13,634 nt of DNA from Pseudopedobacter sp038237895 (GCA_038237895.1 JBBRYE010000104.1:1-13634), one strand, 5' to 3'. Positions 6,453 through 13,634 are shown, numbered from the stretch's first letter. Notes: generated by a model from the sequence alone, not told the origin. Translations and numbers: made by a program.

Positions 6453-6489
6453 AATGCCGTTTCTTTAATTATAGGAAACGGCATTTTTT
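6453..6489 (+). terminator. Rho-independent terminator after yajC
   Basis: AATGCCGTTTC (6453-6463) pairs perfectly with GAAACGGCATT (6475-6485) and a T-run follows to 6489. The loop is 11 bases and may close a little further by weak pairs. It ends the nusB-yajC block and makes ybbR the first gene of a new unit. Confidence 0.9.
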
Positions 6490-6564
6490 ATTTTATATAT
6501 TTTAACAAGCCACATCCTCTTAACAAGTACAGTCTACCATAAAAAATATATTTGATAAATTAAC

Positions 6565-6572
6565 TATTCTTG
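6565..6572 (+). promoter_or_regulatory. Possible -7 box directly before ybbR
   Basis: TATTCTTG differs from TAnnTTTG at one base. It ends four bases before the ATG at 6577, so transcription would start at or next to the start codon and the mRNA would be almost leaderless. A TTTG at 6551-6554 is too close (10 bases) to be its partner element. The strong terminator just upstream argues that some promoter must lie in 6490-6576. Confidence 0.4.
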
Positions 6573-6576
6573 CAAA

Positions 6577-7524
6577 ATGGCAATCATAAAATTATCAGCT
6601 GTAGAACGTAGAAAATTAAGCATTTTTTTAACTTGCTTAATTTTAGCTGTTTTGGCTTGGTTATTTTTTTCTTTGTCTAATAATTATGAGTATGAGGTTA
6701 AAACTGCAGTAAGTTTTAAAAATCCCCCAATAAACAAGGCTTTTAATCCATTACAATCAGATACAGTAACTTTAACAGTTCAAGGTACTGGTTGGCAGTT
6801 GTTATTTACTAAAATGAGGATTTATCCTAAGGAAGTTAAAGTGAATTTATTGCCTTTGCAAAAAAGAAATTTTGTCACATTTGCAAATCAATTAAAAGAA
6901 ATTAATAAGGATTATTCTACACAACAAAAAATTATTAATGTTGTGCCCGATACTTTATATTTTGATTTTACTACAAGAAAAGTAAAGAAAGTGCCAGTTA
7001 AATTATTAACAAAACTCACTTTTGTAAAGCAATTTGGGCAATCAAAAGATATCATCATAAATCCAATAGAGGTTACAGTTACCGGCCCTCAAAGTGATTT
7101 AGACAAAATAAATTTCTGGCCTTCTGATACTTTAATTAAGAAAAACGTTAACAACGATATTAGCGCAAACGTTAATCTAAGCCGATCTAACGAGCCAAAT
7201 ATTTCTGTATTTCCATCTTTAGCCCAAATTAAAATCCCTGTAGAAGAATTTACAGAAAAATCACTAAACATTGCTGTTAAGGTAATTAATAACAGAGAAT
7301 ATTATAATATTAAGTTAATTCCTGAAAAAGTAAAAGTTGTTTTCATGGTTCCATTATCTTTATATGAAAGCATAACTGAAGATGATTTTGAAGCTACTGT
7401 AAATTTTGATTTATGGAAGATTGATAATATGCACCAACTACCTGTTGTTATTAAAAAGAGAAAATCATTTTTGAAATTTAGAAGAGTAGAACCAAATCAA
7501 TTAGATTTTTTTATTAAAAAGTAA
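6577..7524 (+). CDS. YbbR-like (CdaR-family) membrane-anchored protein
   Basis: A 315-residue protein with one N-terminal membrane helix (about 14-34: FLTCLILAVLAWLFFSLS) and a large extracytoplasmic part made of YbbR-type beta repeats. Recognisable repeat edges include VTLTVQGTGWQL (64-75), a later VTVTGPQSDLDKI (about 166-178) and LNIAVKVINN (about 230-239). In Firmicutes YbbR/CdaR regulates the diadenylate cyclase CdaA, with which it is usually encoded. Here no cyclase gene is adjacent and the partner is coaE, as is common in Bacteroidota, so that role is not assured. The stop codon shares a base with the coaE ATG (TAATG), pointing to translational coupling. The start keeps the signal anchor and is the first ATG after the terminator. 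Confidence 0.85.
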   Translation: MAIIKLSAVERRKLSIFLTCLILAVLAWLFFSLSNNYEYEVKTAVSFKNPPINKAFNPLQSDTVTLTVQGTGWQLLFTKMRIYPKEVKVNLLPLQKRNFVTFANQLKEINKDYSTQQKIINVVPDTLYFDFTTRKVKKVPVKLLTKLTFVKQFGQSKDIIINPIEVTVTGPQSDLDKINFWPSDTLIKKNVNNDISANVNLSRSNEPNISVFPSLAQIKIPVEEFTEKSLNIAVKVINNREYYNIKLIPEKVKVVFMVPLSLYESITEDDFEATVNFDLWKIDNMHQLPVVIKKRKSFLKFRRVEPNQLDFFIKK

Positions 7525-8126
7525 TGTTTAAAGTTGGCATAACAGGCGGAATTGGTAGCGGGAAAACAACTGTTTGTAAAATCTTTGAAATTTTAGGAAT
7601 TCCGGTTTTTTATGCAGACGATGTTGCAAAGCTATTAATGCTTACCAACTTAGAATTAATAGATGCAATTAAGCAAAACTTTGGAGAAAACTCTTACCTG
7701 GCCACAGGAGAAATAAACAGAAAATATATTGCTAACCAGGTTTTTAATAATGCTAAGAAACTAGAAATATTAAATAATTTAGTACATCCTCACGTTTTTA
7801 AAGAAATGAATTTTTGGAGCGAAGAACAAAAATCACCTTATGTTTTAAAGGAAGCGGCTTTACTTTTTGAAAGTAAATCTTATTTACAAAACAACATCAA
7901 TATTCTGGTAAGTTCGCCATTAGATTTACGCTTTAAAAGGCTAATTAATAGGGATAACACAACTAAAGAAAAAATACAGGAAAGAGTGGATAATCAATTA
8001 TCCGAGGATGAAAAAAAGAATTTAGCTCATTATATTGTGAATAATAATGAACAAGATTTTTTGATACCCCAAATATTAAGTCTCCATCAAATTTTTTTAC
8101 AAAAGGCTAAACAACATAATTATTAA
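7524..8126 (+). CDS. coaE: Dephospho-CoA kinase
   Basis: CoaE phosphorylates the ribose 3'-hydroxyl of dephospho-CoA using ATP, the last step of coenzyme A synthesis in the cytoplasm. The P-loop GGIGSGKTT is at residues 8-16. The expected acidic pair follows as YADDVAK (30-36), and LVHPHVF (86-92) is the substrate/CoA-domain motif; KEAALLFES (about 111-119) is also typical. At 200 residues it has the usual length and carries an intact lid region with RLINRDNTT and QERVDNQLSEDEK. It overlaps ybbR by one base and the following exonuclease by one base, so it is embedded in a coupled operon. Confidence 0.96.
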   Translation: MFKVGITGGIGSGKTTVCKIFEILGIPVFYADDVAKLLMLTNLELIDAIKQNFGENSYLATGEINRKYIANQVFNNAKKLEILNNLVHPHVFKEMNFWSEEQKSPYVLKEAALLFESKSYLQNNINILVSSPLDLRFKRLINRDNTTKEKIQERVDNQLSEDEKKNLAHYIVNNNEQDFLIPQILSLHQIFLQKAKQHNY

Positions 8127-9061
8127 TGGAAGAGGATTTTTTAATTAAAACTCCACAAGGTTTGTATTGTAAATATGGTGATTTCTATATCGATGCTATT
8201 CTTCCAGTAAATAATGTATTAATCACACATGCTCACGGGGATCATGCCAGGCCTCACAATCAGCATATTTTTTGCACAACTCCTACTAAAAATATAATGG
8301 AGTTAAGGTTTAAAAAAAATGCAGGTAAATTTTTTCATGAGTATAATTATCATCAAGAATTTAAAATGGGAGAAGTGCTCATTTTATTTTTACCAGCCGG
8401 ACATATTTTAGGTTCTGCCATGATAAAAATGGTTTACAATAACTATTCTTATCTTTTTACTGGCGATTATAAATTACAAGAAGATGCTACTTGTGAATCT
8501 ATAGAATTTTGCAAAGCAGATGTATTGATTACTGAAACTACATTTGCTAATCCAGATACAAAGCATCCAAATCAATTTAATGAAATAGAAAAACTAAATA
8601 AAATTGAGTCGAATATTTTATTAGGAGTTTATGGTTTAGGGAAAGCGCAGCGCCTTACTCAATTGATTAATAAAATTTGTCCTCAAAAAAATATACAATT
8701 ACATTATTCCATTTATCCAATCCATCAGCTCTACGAAAACGCCGGATATCATTTGGGTAATTATCAACATTATGATCGTAAGTTGATGAAGACTAATAAA
8801 GTAAATCAGGTTTATTTGGTGCCTCCACTAACATTTAATGCTTACCATAAAGCTATTGGAGTTGTTAAAATATTTGCCTCTGGCTGGGATAATCTGCAAA
8901 AAGGTAATGATGAAAAATTATTCATATCTGATCATGTAGATTGGGATGATATTATTGAAACCATTAAAAAAGTATCACCAAAAAAAGTTTGGACCATACA
9001 TGGCGACGGTAAACATTTAAAAAGTTATTTTAGCACTAATTTGGAAGTGAAAATTCTATAG
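8126..9061 (+). CDS. Metallo-beta-lactamase-fold exonuclease-like protein (COG1236 type)
   Basis: A 311-residue metallo-hydrolase of the beta-CASP-related group annotated in bacteria as DNA exonuclease or mRNA 3'-end processing-like factor. Metal ligands are visible: HAHGDH (35-40), His93 in AGHILGSA, Asp114 in FTGDYK. TETTF (136-140) follows. Downstream, GLGKAQR (170-176), SDHVDW (268-273) and His292 in WTIHG match the ligase-associated exonuclease family. In many bacteria that exonuclease sits with an ATP-dependent DNA ligase and an Lhr-type helicase; neither is in this window. DNA or RNA as substrate is therefore open. It overlaps coaE by one base, and its TAG stop is immediately followed by the DUF5522 ATG. 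Confidence 0.85.
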   Translation: MEEDFLIKTPQGLYCKYGDFYIDAILPVNNVLITHAHGDHARPHNQHIFCTTPTKNIMELRFKKNAGKFFHEYNYHQEFKMGEVLILFLPAGHILGSAMIKMVYNNYSYLFTGDYKLQEDATCESIEFCKADVLITETTFANPDTKHPNQFNEIEKLNKIESNILLGVYGLGKAQRLTQLINKICPQKNIQLHYSIYPIHQLYENAGYHLGNYQHYDRKLMKTNKVNQVYLVPPLTFNAYHKAIGVVKIFASGWDNLQKGNDEKLFISDHVDWDDIIETIKKVSPKKVWTIHGDGKHLKSYFSTNLEVKIL

Positions 9062-9220
9062 ATGTTAATAGAGAAAGTTGATTATTATATTAATGAAGAC
9101 GGAAATTATGTTTTTACAGAGAAATACCATTTAGATAGAGGTTATTGCTGTAAAAACGAATGTAAACACTGTCCTTGGAAATTTAAAAAAAATAAAAAAA
9201 CGGATCAAAACCGTAAATAA
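9062..9220 (+). CDS. Small cysteine-rich DUF5522 protein (52 aa)
   Basis: A short gene starting with ATG directly after the exonuclease stop. The translation contains FTEKYHLDRGYCCKNECKHC, the hallmark of the DUF5522 family: an N-terminal YxxTEKYHLxRG-like segment and a CC-x3-C-x2-CP cluster (Cys29, Cys30, Cys34, Cys37, Pro38), followed by a Lys-rich tail. The four cysteines suggest a bound metal (zinc or iron), but no function has been established. There is no membrane segment or signal peptide. Zero spacing to the gene before it and 8 bases to the marR-like gene after it place it firmly in the operon. The reading frame has good support from the family match despite its length. Confidence 0.88.
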   Translation: MLIEKVDYYINEDGNYVFTEKYHLDRGYCCKNECKHCPWKFKKNKKTDQNRK

Positions 9221-9228
9221 GTACTATT

Positions 9229-9678
9229 ATGGAAATTGAAAAAGAGATACACAACACAAAATTTGTAAATAACTATCAAAAAGCAACCGTTAATATACTT
9301 TATACCTATAATTGGATTAATGCTTTATTAAAGCATGAGCTTGATAAAAATAAAATTACCAATCAGCAATTTAATATTTTGAGGATTTTAAGAGGTCAAT
9401 ATCCAAATCCATGCACTATTAATATTTTAAAAGAAAGAATGTTGGATAAAATGTCTGATGCTTCTAGAATTGTAGATAGATTGGTGCAAAAAGAATTGGT
9501 TACCCGTTGCACAAATGAAAAAGATAGACGAGCTGTTGATATTTTAATTAACGATAAAGGTTTAATATTATTAGAAAATATTCATTTAGAACCAGCAATG
9601 ACAGAAATTTTATCTAAAAATATTTCTGAGCAAGATTGTTTAATGTTGAGTAATATGCTTGATAAATTTAGAGGATAA
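9229..9678 (+). CDS. MarR-family transcriptional regulator
   Basis: A 149-residue dimeric winged-helix DNA-binding protein. The N-terminal helices (about 12-55) form the dimer part; TNQQFNILRIL (45-55) and the recognition-helix segment SDASRIVDRLVQKELV (76-91) are clear, and the wing holds EKDRRAVDILI (97-107) with the conserved Asp-Arg-Arg (99-101). Such proteins usually repress their own or nearby genes and are released by small molecules or by oxidation. Cysteines at about 62, 94 and 137 are present; nothing shows that they act as sensors. It sits inside the operon, with an 8-base gap on the left and a one-base overlap with kdsC on the right, so it is probably not a stand-alone divergent regulator. 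The ligand and targets are unknown. Confidence 0.92.
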   Translation: MEIEKEIHNTKFVNNYQKATVNILYTYNWINALLKHELDKNKITNQQFNILRILRGQYPNPCTINILKERMLDKMSDASRIVDRLVQKELVTRCTNEKDRRAVDILINDKGLILLENIHLEPAMTEILSKNISEQDCLMLSNMLDKFRG

Positions 9679-10205
9679 TGTTAGATCAATTAAAACATAT
9701 AACCACTTTTGTTTTTGATGTTGATGGTGTTTTAACTAACGGCAAAATCTTGATAACAGAAAATGGAGATCAATTAAGGCAATATAATATAAAAGATGGC
9801 TATGCAATACAATTAGCCATGAACAAGGGCTACCAAATTTGCATTATTACAGGCGCAAAATCCAAATCTGTTGAGTTAAGGATGCAGGGTTTAGGAATAA
9901 AATATATCTATTTAGGCGCTTCCTATAAAATGCCATTATTTAAAGATTTTTTAAATAAAGCAAATTTAAAAAGAGAAGAAATTGTTTATGTAGGAGATGA
10001 TTTGCCAGATCAGGAAATTATGGAACAAGTTGCAATATCTGTGTGCCCTGCAGATGGAGTTGATGAAATAAAAAATTGTTGTAGTTATATATCTCCATTT
10101 AATGGAGGTGAAGGTGTTGTTAGAGATATTATTGAAAAGGTATTGAAAATTAAAGGTGATTGGTTTGTAGAAAAACCCAATGCCGATGATGGTAGCGTAA
10201 AATAA
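9678..10205 (+). CDS. kdsC: KdsC-type HAD phosphatase (probable Kdo-8-phosphate phosphatase)
   Basis: A 175-residue HAD-superfamily phosphatase of the C0 type without a cap domain, which usually works as a tetramer. It is expected to remove phosphate from 3-deoxy-D-manno-octulosonate 8-phosphate to give Kdo for lipopolysaccharide. HAD motifs: DVDGV with nucleophile Asp14 and acid/base Asp16; Thr58 in IITGAK; catalytic Lys84; GDDLPD (106-111). The C-terminal NGGEGVVRD (142-150) matches the loop that contacts substrate in KdsC. A related KDN-9-phosphate phosphatase exists in Bacteroidota, so the sugar substrate is likely but not certain. The start codon overlaps the marR stop. A long hairpin follows. 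Confidence 0.9.
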   Translation: MLDQLKHITTFVFDVDGVLTNGKILITENGDQLRQYNIKDGYAIQLAMNKGYQICIITGAKSKSVELRMQGLGIKYIYLGASYKMPLFKDFLNKANLKREEIVYVGDDLPDQEIMEQVAISVCPADGVDEIKNCCSYISPFNGGEGVVRDIIEKVLKIKGDWFVEKPNADDGSVK

Positions 10206-10208
10206 TAA

Positions 10209-10253
10209 GGGCTAAGTTTATGAAAATCATAGGTAGATTTTTAAACTTAGCCC
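10209..10253. terminator. Long hairpin between convergent kdsC and PA2169-family genes
   Basis: GGGCTAAGTTTA (10209-10220) pairs perfectly with TAAACTTAGCCC (10242-10253). Inside it, AAAATC (10223-10228) pairs with GATTTT (10236-10241), leaving only a two-base bulge, so the whole stem is about 18 bp. There is no good T-run on the plus strand (C-run then AATTATTT), and a modest T-rich stretch on the minus strand. It begins a few bases after the kdsC stop and may end transcripts from both sides. Confidence 0.75.
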
Positions 10254-10270
10254 CCCAATTATTTAAAAAT

Positions 10271-10726
10271 TTAATCTTTAAAAGCAAATGCTAATGCTTT
10301 AATTTTATTCAAATCACCTTGAATACCATCTCTTTGCTTTTTTAATAATGAATAATGATCAGCATGATCTTGATAATCTTCTAAAACAGCATCATATTTA
10401 TCTAATGCAGCTTCTTCTCCTGTCTCAATAGCTTCTAAAATTGCAGCATCTTCGTTTGATGAAAAAGCTTCTTTAATTGATAACCACGATCTATGTAAAG
10501 CACCCAATACTCCACCTTCATCATTATCCGATATAGCACCATGTTGTAAAAGATGGGCTTTTAGTTCTTCGGCATAAGCAGCTCTTTCATTAGAAAATTC
10601 CATAAAAGTTGCTTTTAGTTCCTCTGATTTAACATGTGTTACTGCATCTTTAAAACCTTCTTTTCCATCATTTAAGATGCTGATTAGTCCTTTAAGATCA
10701 TTAATAATTTCATTTTGATTTTTCAT
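10271..10726 (-). CDS. PA2169/DUF2383 family four-helix-bundle protein
   Basis: A 151-residue soluble helical protein matching the PA2169 family (DUF2383), a ferritin-like four-helix bundle. Typical segments are INDLKGLISILNDGKEGF near the N-terminus, FSNERAAYAEELKAHLLQHG (about 44-63), LGALHRSWLSIKEAF (74-88), and AIETGEEAALDKYDAVLED (99-117). Several Glu and His residues lie in the helices, as in metal-binding ferritin-like proteins, but I cannot confirm a di-iron site from the sequence alone. There is no signal peptide. The function of the family is unknown; related genes are often stress-induced. It is monocistronic on the minus strand, with its promoter somewhere in the 161-base gap before maf; a TAnnnTTTG-like box (complement of 10816-10824) is too weak to call. 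Confidence 0.88.
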   Translation of the reverse strand: MKNQNEIINDLKGLISILNDGKEGFKDAVTHVKSEELKATFMEFSNERAAYAEELKAHLLQHGAISDNDEGGVLGALHRSWLSIKEAFSSNEDAAILEAIETGEEAALDKYDAVLEDYQDHADHYSLLKKQRDGIQGDLNKIKALAFAFKD

Positions 10727-10850
10727 GATAGTTGATATTTTTTGTTTTACAATTAATCTCTAATTCTAAGAGACACTACAGTAAAACATTTAATATGCCA
10801 AAAAAAGCAATTAACCAAAATTTAATATTTATACTTTATTAAAATAATAT

Positions 10851-10858
10851 TATAATTG
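10851..10858 (+). promoter_or_regulatory. Possible -7 box for maf
   Basis: TATAATTG differs from TAnnTTTG at one base, with TTTA (10828-10831) 19 bases upstream as a weak partner element. Transcription would start near 10865, about 23 bases ahead of the TTG start at 10888. Nothing stronger was found in the divergent gap 10727-10887, where the minus-strand gene must also have its promoter. Confidence 0.35.
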
Positions 10859-10887
10859 GTAAAATTACTTCATTAACATAAACCGAA

Positions 10888-11448
10888 TTGGGTAAAAAGA
10901 TATATTTAGCTTCAAAATCGCCTAGAAGGCAAGAATTGTTGAAATTAATGGGATTTGATTTTGAATTGCTACTTAAAGATGTAGATGAAAGTTATCCTGA
11001 TAATTTACCATTGATGGACGTAGCTGCTTACATTTCAGATATTAAAGCAGAAGCATTTGAGGTGAAAATGAATGAAATAATTATTACTTCTGATACGGTT
11101 GTAATTATTAAAGATGAATTACTTGGGAAACCAAAAGATCATAATGATGCTTTTAAAATGCTTAGTAAATTAAATGGAAATACGCATTTGGTGGTAACAG
11201 GAGTAACTTTAAAATCAATAGAAAAATCTAAAACTTTTTCTCAAACTACTAAAGTCACTTTTTCAAAACTTACTGATGATCAACTTTGGTATTATATTTT
11301 AAATTTTAATCCTTTAGATAAAGCTGGCGCTTATGGAATTCAAGATTGGATAGGCATGGTGGGCGTTTCTTCAATAGATGGTTCTTATACAAATGTAATG
11401 GGTTTACCTACAGAAAAATTAAATCAGGAGTTGCTATCTTTCTTATAA
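10888..11448 (+). CDS. maf: Maf-family nucleoside triphosphate pyrophosphatase
   Basis: Maf proteins hydrolyse non-canonical or excess nucleotides (dTTP, UTP, modified bases) to the monophosphate and pyrophosphate, and have been linked to septum formation. The N-terminal signature LASKSPRRQELL (7-18), the SDT motif with catalytic Asp69, LGKP (79-82) and DKAGAYGIQ (144-152) are all present. Lys53 and Gln152 point to the YhdE-like branch (dTTP/UTP) rather than the YceF branch; that is inference. The length of 186 residues is normal. The start codon is TTG: no in-frame ATG precedes it because a stop lies three codons upstream (10879-10881), and a later ATG would cut the signature. No Shine-Dalgarno is evident. 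Confidence 0.93.
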   Translation: MGKKIYLASKSPRRQELLKLMGFDFELLLKDVDESYPDNLPLMDVAAYISDIKAEAFEVKMNEIIITSDTVVIIKDELLGKPKDHNDAFKMLSKLNGNTHLVVTGVTLKSIEKSKTFSQTTKVTFSKLTDDQLWYYILNFNPLDKAGAYGIQDWIGMVGVSSIDGSYTNVMGLPTEKLNQELLSFL

Positions 11449-11550
11449 ATTAAAGATTTTTTTTTATATTGTTATATTAATTTTTTGATCTCATTTTTTT
11501 GATAAGAATTATTAGTATCCATATTTAGGATTTTGCGTATAAAACAAACG

Positions 11551-13634
11551 ATGTTGAAATTTTTGGATTTACAATTTTTAAAATATAGATCAGAAAGTTC
11601 TTCAGCACTTTATGGGATAATAACTTTTTTATTTTTTTTAGTAATTACCCAAATAGTTTGCTACCAAAAATATCTATTTCTCCAAACCGAAAGAAATAAT
11701 GAAATTGTTAAAATAGCTGAAAGTAAAAAAAACTTTATTCAGTCTATTTTGCTAGAAAACTTATCAGTAAATCGTTCTTTGGCTTATATTATTACAACCT
11801 ATGGTAAGCCAAAAGATTTTAATCAAACTGCAAAAAGCCTAATACCTTCTAATAACATTATAGAATTAATAGAACTAACTGATAAATTTATTATTACAGA
11901 TGTTTATCCTTACGAGCCAAGTAAAAAAGTTATAAACTATGATTTGTCTTCTAATCCTGCTCATAAATTAGAAGCATTAAAAGCTATCAAAAGAAGAGAT
12001 TTATATTTTGAAGGGCCAATCAACCTAATACAAGGAGGTATAGGTATAGTTGGTAGATATCCTATTTTCAATAATAACAAATTTTTAGGTTTTAGTGTGG
12101 TAGTTATAAAACTTCAAAAGTTATTAAATGCAGCAGATATTAAAAACATAAAAGATAACCAATATTGGTTTGCACTTTCAAAAAATAATCCAATATCAAA
12201 AAAGGAAGACTTTTTTTTATCAAAAAAGTCTGAATTTGAAAATAGCTTTTATACAGCTGTAAATATAGAATTAGGAGATTGGAAGTTGTATGTTAAATCT
12301 CAAAACTCCTTTTCCTATTTATCAACTTGGCCCAACATGCTTTATGGCTTTTTATTTTCTCTAATATGTGGCCTTTTAGTCTGGATTATTTTAATACAAC
12401 CAAAAAGATTAGGAAATTTAGTAAGAAAAAAAGTTGCAGAATTAAAGAAACATCAATATTTATTATATCAAACACAAAAGTTAGCTAAAATTGGAAGTTG
12501 GGAGATTGATACATTAAATAGAAAAGTAATTTGGTCTGATGTTTTAAAAGACATCCATGAAGTACCATCAGATTTTGAGCCAGCTTATGATGATATAATA
12601 GAATATTATTCTAATTCTCAAAATAAAAAAAGCATTGAAAATTTCTTTTTAAAAGCTTTCGCCGATGAGACCTCATTTACTAACCAATTAGAGATTATCA
12701 CAAAAAATAATAATAAAAAATGGGTAGAAGTGATTGGTGAACCTATTTTTGAAGATGGTATAATTAAAAAATTTATAGGGTCTACTCAAGATATAACATC
12801 AGAAAAAGATGCTAGCCAAAAACATCAAAATTTGTCTCAACAATTAAAAGAAATTGGAGCTTCCATACCGGGAGTAATATACCAACTGAAACAAAATGAG
12901 CAAAAAGAATTAAATTTTGAATATATAAGTGATAGTTCTTTTACTTTTTTCGGACTTTATCCTTCAGATATTTATCATGATGATCAGCAGTTTTTTAACA
13001 TTATTCATCCTGAAGATAAAAACTTGTTTTTTGTAGAATTAAATAATTCTGCAAAAGAATTAAAGCAATATAACTTCACCTTTAGAATTTTAAAACATCA
13101 TGAAACTTTATGGATTAATCTTAATGCAAAACCCTCTTTAAATGCATTTGGTGATGTTTTTTGGAATGGTACTTTTATGGATGTTACCATAGTGCAAAAG
13201 GCCGAGATAGAAATTTCATATTTAGCAGGTTTATTAGGCAATATTACCGATGCTATTATTTCTACAGATGAAGACTTTGTAATCAAATCTTGGAATAAAG
13301 GAGCTGAAATAATTTATGGTTGGCAATCTCAGGAAGTTATTGGTAGAAAATTTCAAATGGTAATGAAAACTAAATACTATGCAGTAGATAGAAAAAACCT
13401 TAAGAGAGATTATCTAAATGATGGTAGTTTTATTGGAGAAGTTGTGCAATTAAATAAAAATGGAGAAAACGTAGAGATATTAATGAATTCTGTACTTCTA
13501 AAGGATAAAAAAGGTAATGTAACCGGTTCTGTTACAGTTAACAAAAATATAGAAGATATTAATAAATCTAAAAAAGATTCTGTTTATAAAACTAACCTAA
13601 TTTCAATTATTAATAAATTTAATAATGATCTTAT
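11551..13634 (+). CDS. Membrane sensor protein: CHASE domain plus at least three PAS domains, truncated at the window edge
   Basis: An open frame from ATG 11551 runs without a stop to the end, at least 694 codons. TM1 is at about 22-38. The extracytoplasmic part (about 45-250) contains the CHASE-domain core: KAIKRRDLYFEGPINLIQGG near 144-163, then IVGRYPIF (166-173) and FLGFSVVVIKL (178-188). TM2 is at about 263-283, followed by a helical linker (QKLAKIGSWE at 309-318). PAS1 spans about 312-425, PAS2 about 432-550 (GVIYQL; HPEDK; WINLNA), PAS3 about 557-675 (ITDAIISTDEDF; EVIGRKF). Proteins of this build usually end in a histidine kinase or a diguanylate cyclase; the output domain lies past the window, so kinase is only the more likely guess in this phylum. 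CHASE domains bind small ligands outside the cytoplasm. maf ends 102 bases upstream; no clear promoter was found. Confidence 0.88.
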   Translation, partial: MLKFLDLQFLKYRSESSSALYGIITFLFFLVITQIVCYQKYLFLQTERNNEIVKIAESKKNFIQSILLENLSVNRSLAYIITTYGKPKDFNQTAKSLIPSNNIIELIELTDKFIITDVYPYEPSKKVINYDLSSNPAHKLEALKAIKRRDLYFEGPINLIQGGIGIVGRYPIFNNNKFLGFSVVVIKLQKLLNAADIKNIKDNQYWFALSKNNPISKKEDFFLSKKSEFENSFYTAVNIELGDWKLYVKSQNSFSYLSTWPNMLYGFLFSLICGLLVWIILIQPKRLGNLVRKKVAELKKHQYLLYQTQKLAKIGSWEIDTLNRKVIWSDVLKDIHEVPSDFEPAYDDIIEYYSNSQNKKSIENFFLKAFADETSFTNQLEIITKNNNKKWVEVIGEPIFEDGIIKKFIGSTQDITSEKDASQKHQNLSQQLKEIGASIPGVIYQLKQNEQKELNFEYISDSSFTFFGLYPSDIYHDDQQFFNIIHPEDKNLFFVELNNSAKELKQYNFTFRILKHHETLWINLNAKPSLNAFGDVFWNGTFMDVTIVQKAEIEISYLAGLLGNITDAIISTDEDFVIKSWNKGAEIIYGWQSQEVIGRKFQMVMKTKYYAVDRKNLKRDYLNDGSFIGEVVQLNKNGENVEILMNSVLLKDKKGNVTGSVTVNKNIEDINKSKKDSVYKTNLISIINKFNNDL

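Noticed and set aside
11449..11550. Terminator for maf or promoter for the sensor gene
   Set aside because: There are T-runs but no stem, and the best promoter pair (TTTG 11498-11501 with TATTTAGG 11522-11529) fits the consensus poorly, so neither is called.
13098..13286. Minus-strand open frame near the right edge
   Set aside because: It is antisense to the PAS region of the sensor gene, whose frame has clear domain matches.

Overview
The window looks like core chromosome of a Bacteroidota bacterium, most likely in the Sphingobacteriaceae (Pedobacter-like). Evidence: very AT-rich DNA, no clear Shine-Dalgarno sequences, several promoter boxes of the Bacteroidota type (TTTG then TAnnTTTG), and families typical of the phylum: a PUR-alpha-like DUF3276 protein, a DUF5522 protein, an unusually long NusB, and the gene order nusB - DUF1573 lipoprotein - yajC - ybbR - coaE. 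The genus is inference. I saw no rRNA, tRNA, insertion sequence, prophage or CRISPR array.

Layout. Positions 1-212 are AT-rich intergenic DNA ahead of a 1-Cys peroxiredoxin (213-845). A cold-shock protein follows (962-1156), with a good promoter and a leader containing an inverted repeat that ends 3 nt before the start codon. Two back-to-back hairpin terminators (1176-1243) separate it from two minus-strand genes: a DUF3276/PUR protein (1263-1589) and an ABC exporter (1663-3453). A second plus-strand block starts at 3605 with a leucine-dehydrogenase-type enzyme, then nusB, a DUF1573 lipoprotein and yajC, and ends at a strong terminator (6453-6489).

The third block is a tight run of six plus-strand genes: ybbR, coaE, a metallo-beta-lactamase-fold exonuclease, a 52-residue DUF5522 protein, a MarR regulator and a kdsC-type phosphatase. 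Three junctions share one base (TAATG), one is directly abutting and one has an 8-nt gap, so they are probably one operon. A long hairpin (10209-10253) separates it from a convergent PA2169/DUF2383 four-helix-bundle gene. Then come maf, which starts with TTG, and a large membrane sensor (CHASE domain plus at least three PAS domains) that runs off the right edge.

Functionally this is mostly housekeeping: oxidative and cold stress (peroxiredoxin, CSP, PA2169 protein), transcription (NusB), secretion (YajC), cofactor synthesis (CoaE), nucleotide clean-up (Maf), envelope Kdo synthesis (KdsC) and signalling. I found no clearly new multi-gene system. The points most worth a second look are the csp leader, the cysteine-rich DUF5522 protein inside the coaE-kdsC operon, the Asp-for-Glu and Glu-for-Asp substitutions at catalytic positions of the exporter and the dehydrogenase, and the incomplete sensor at the right edge.
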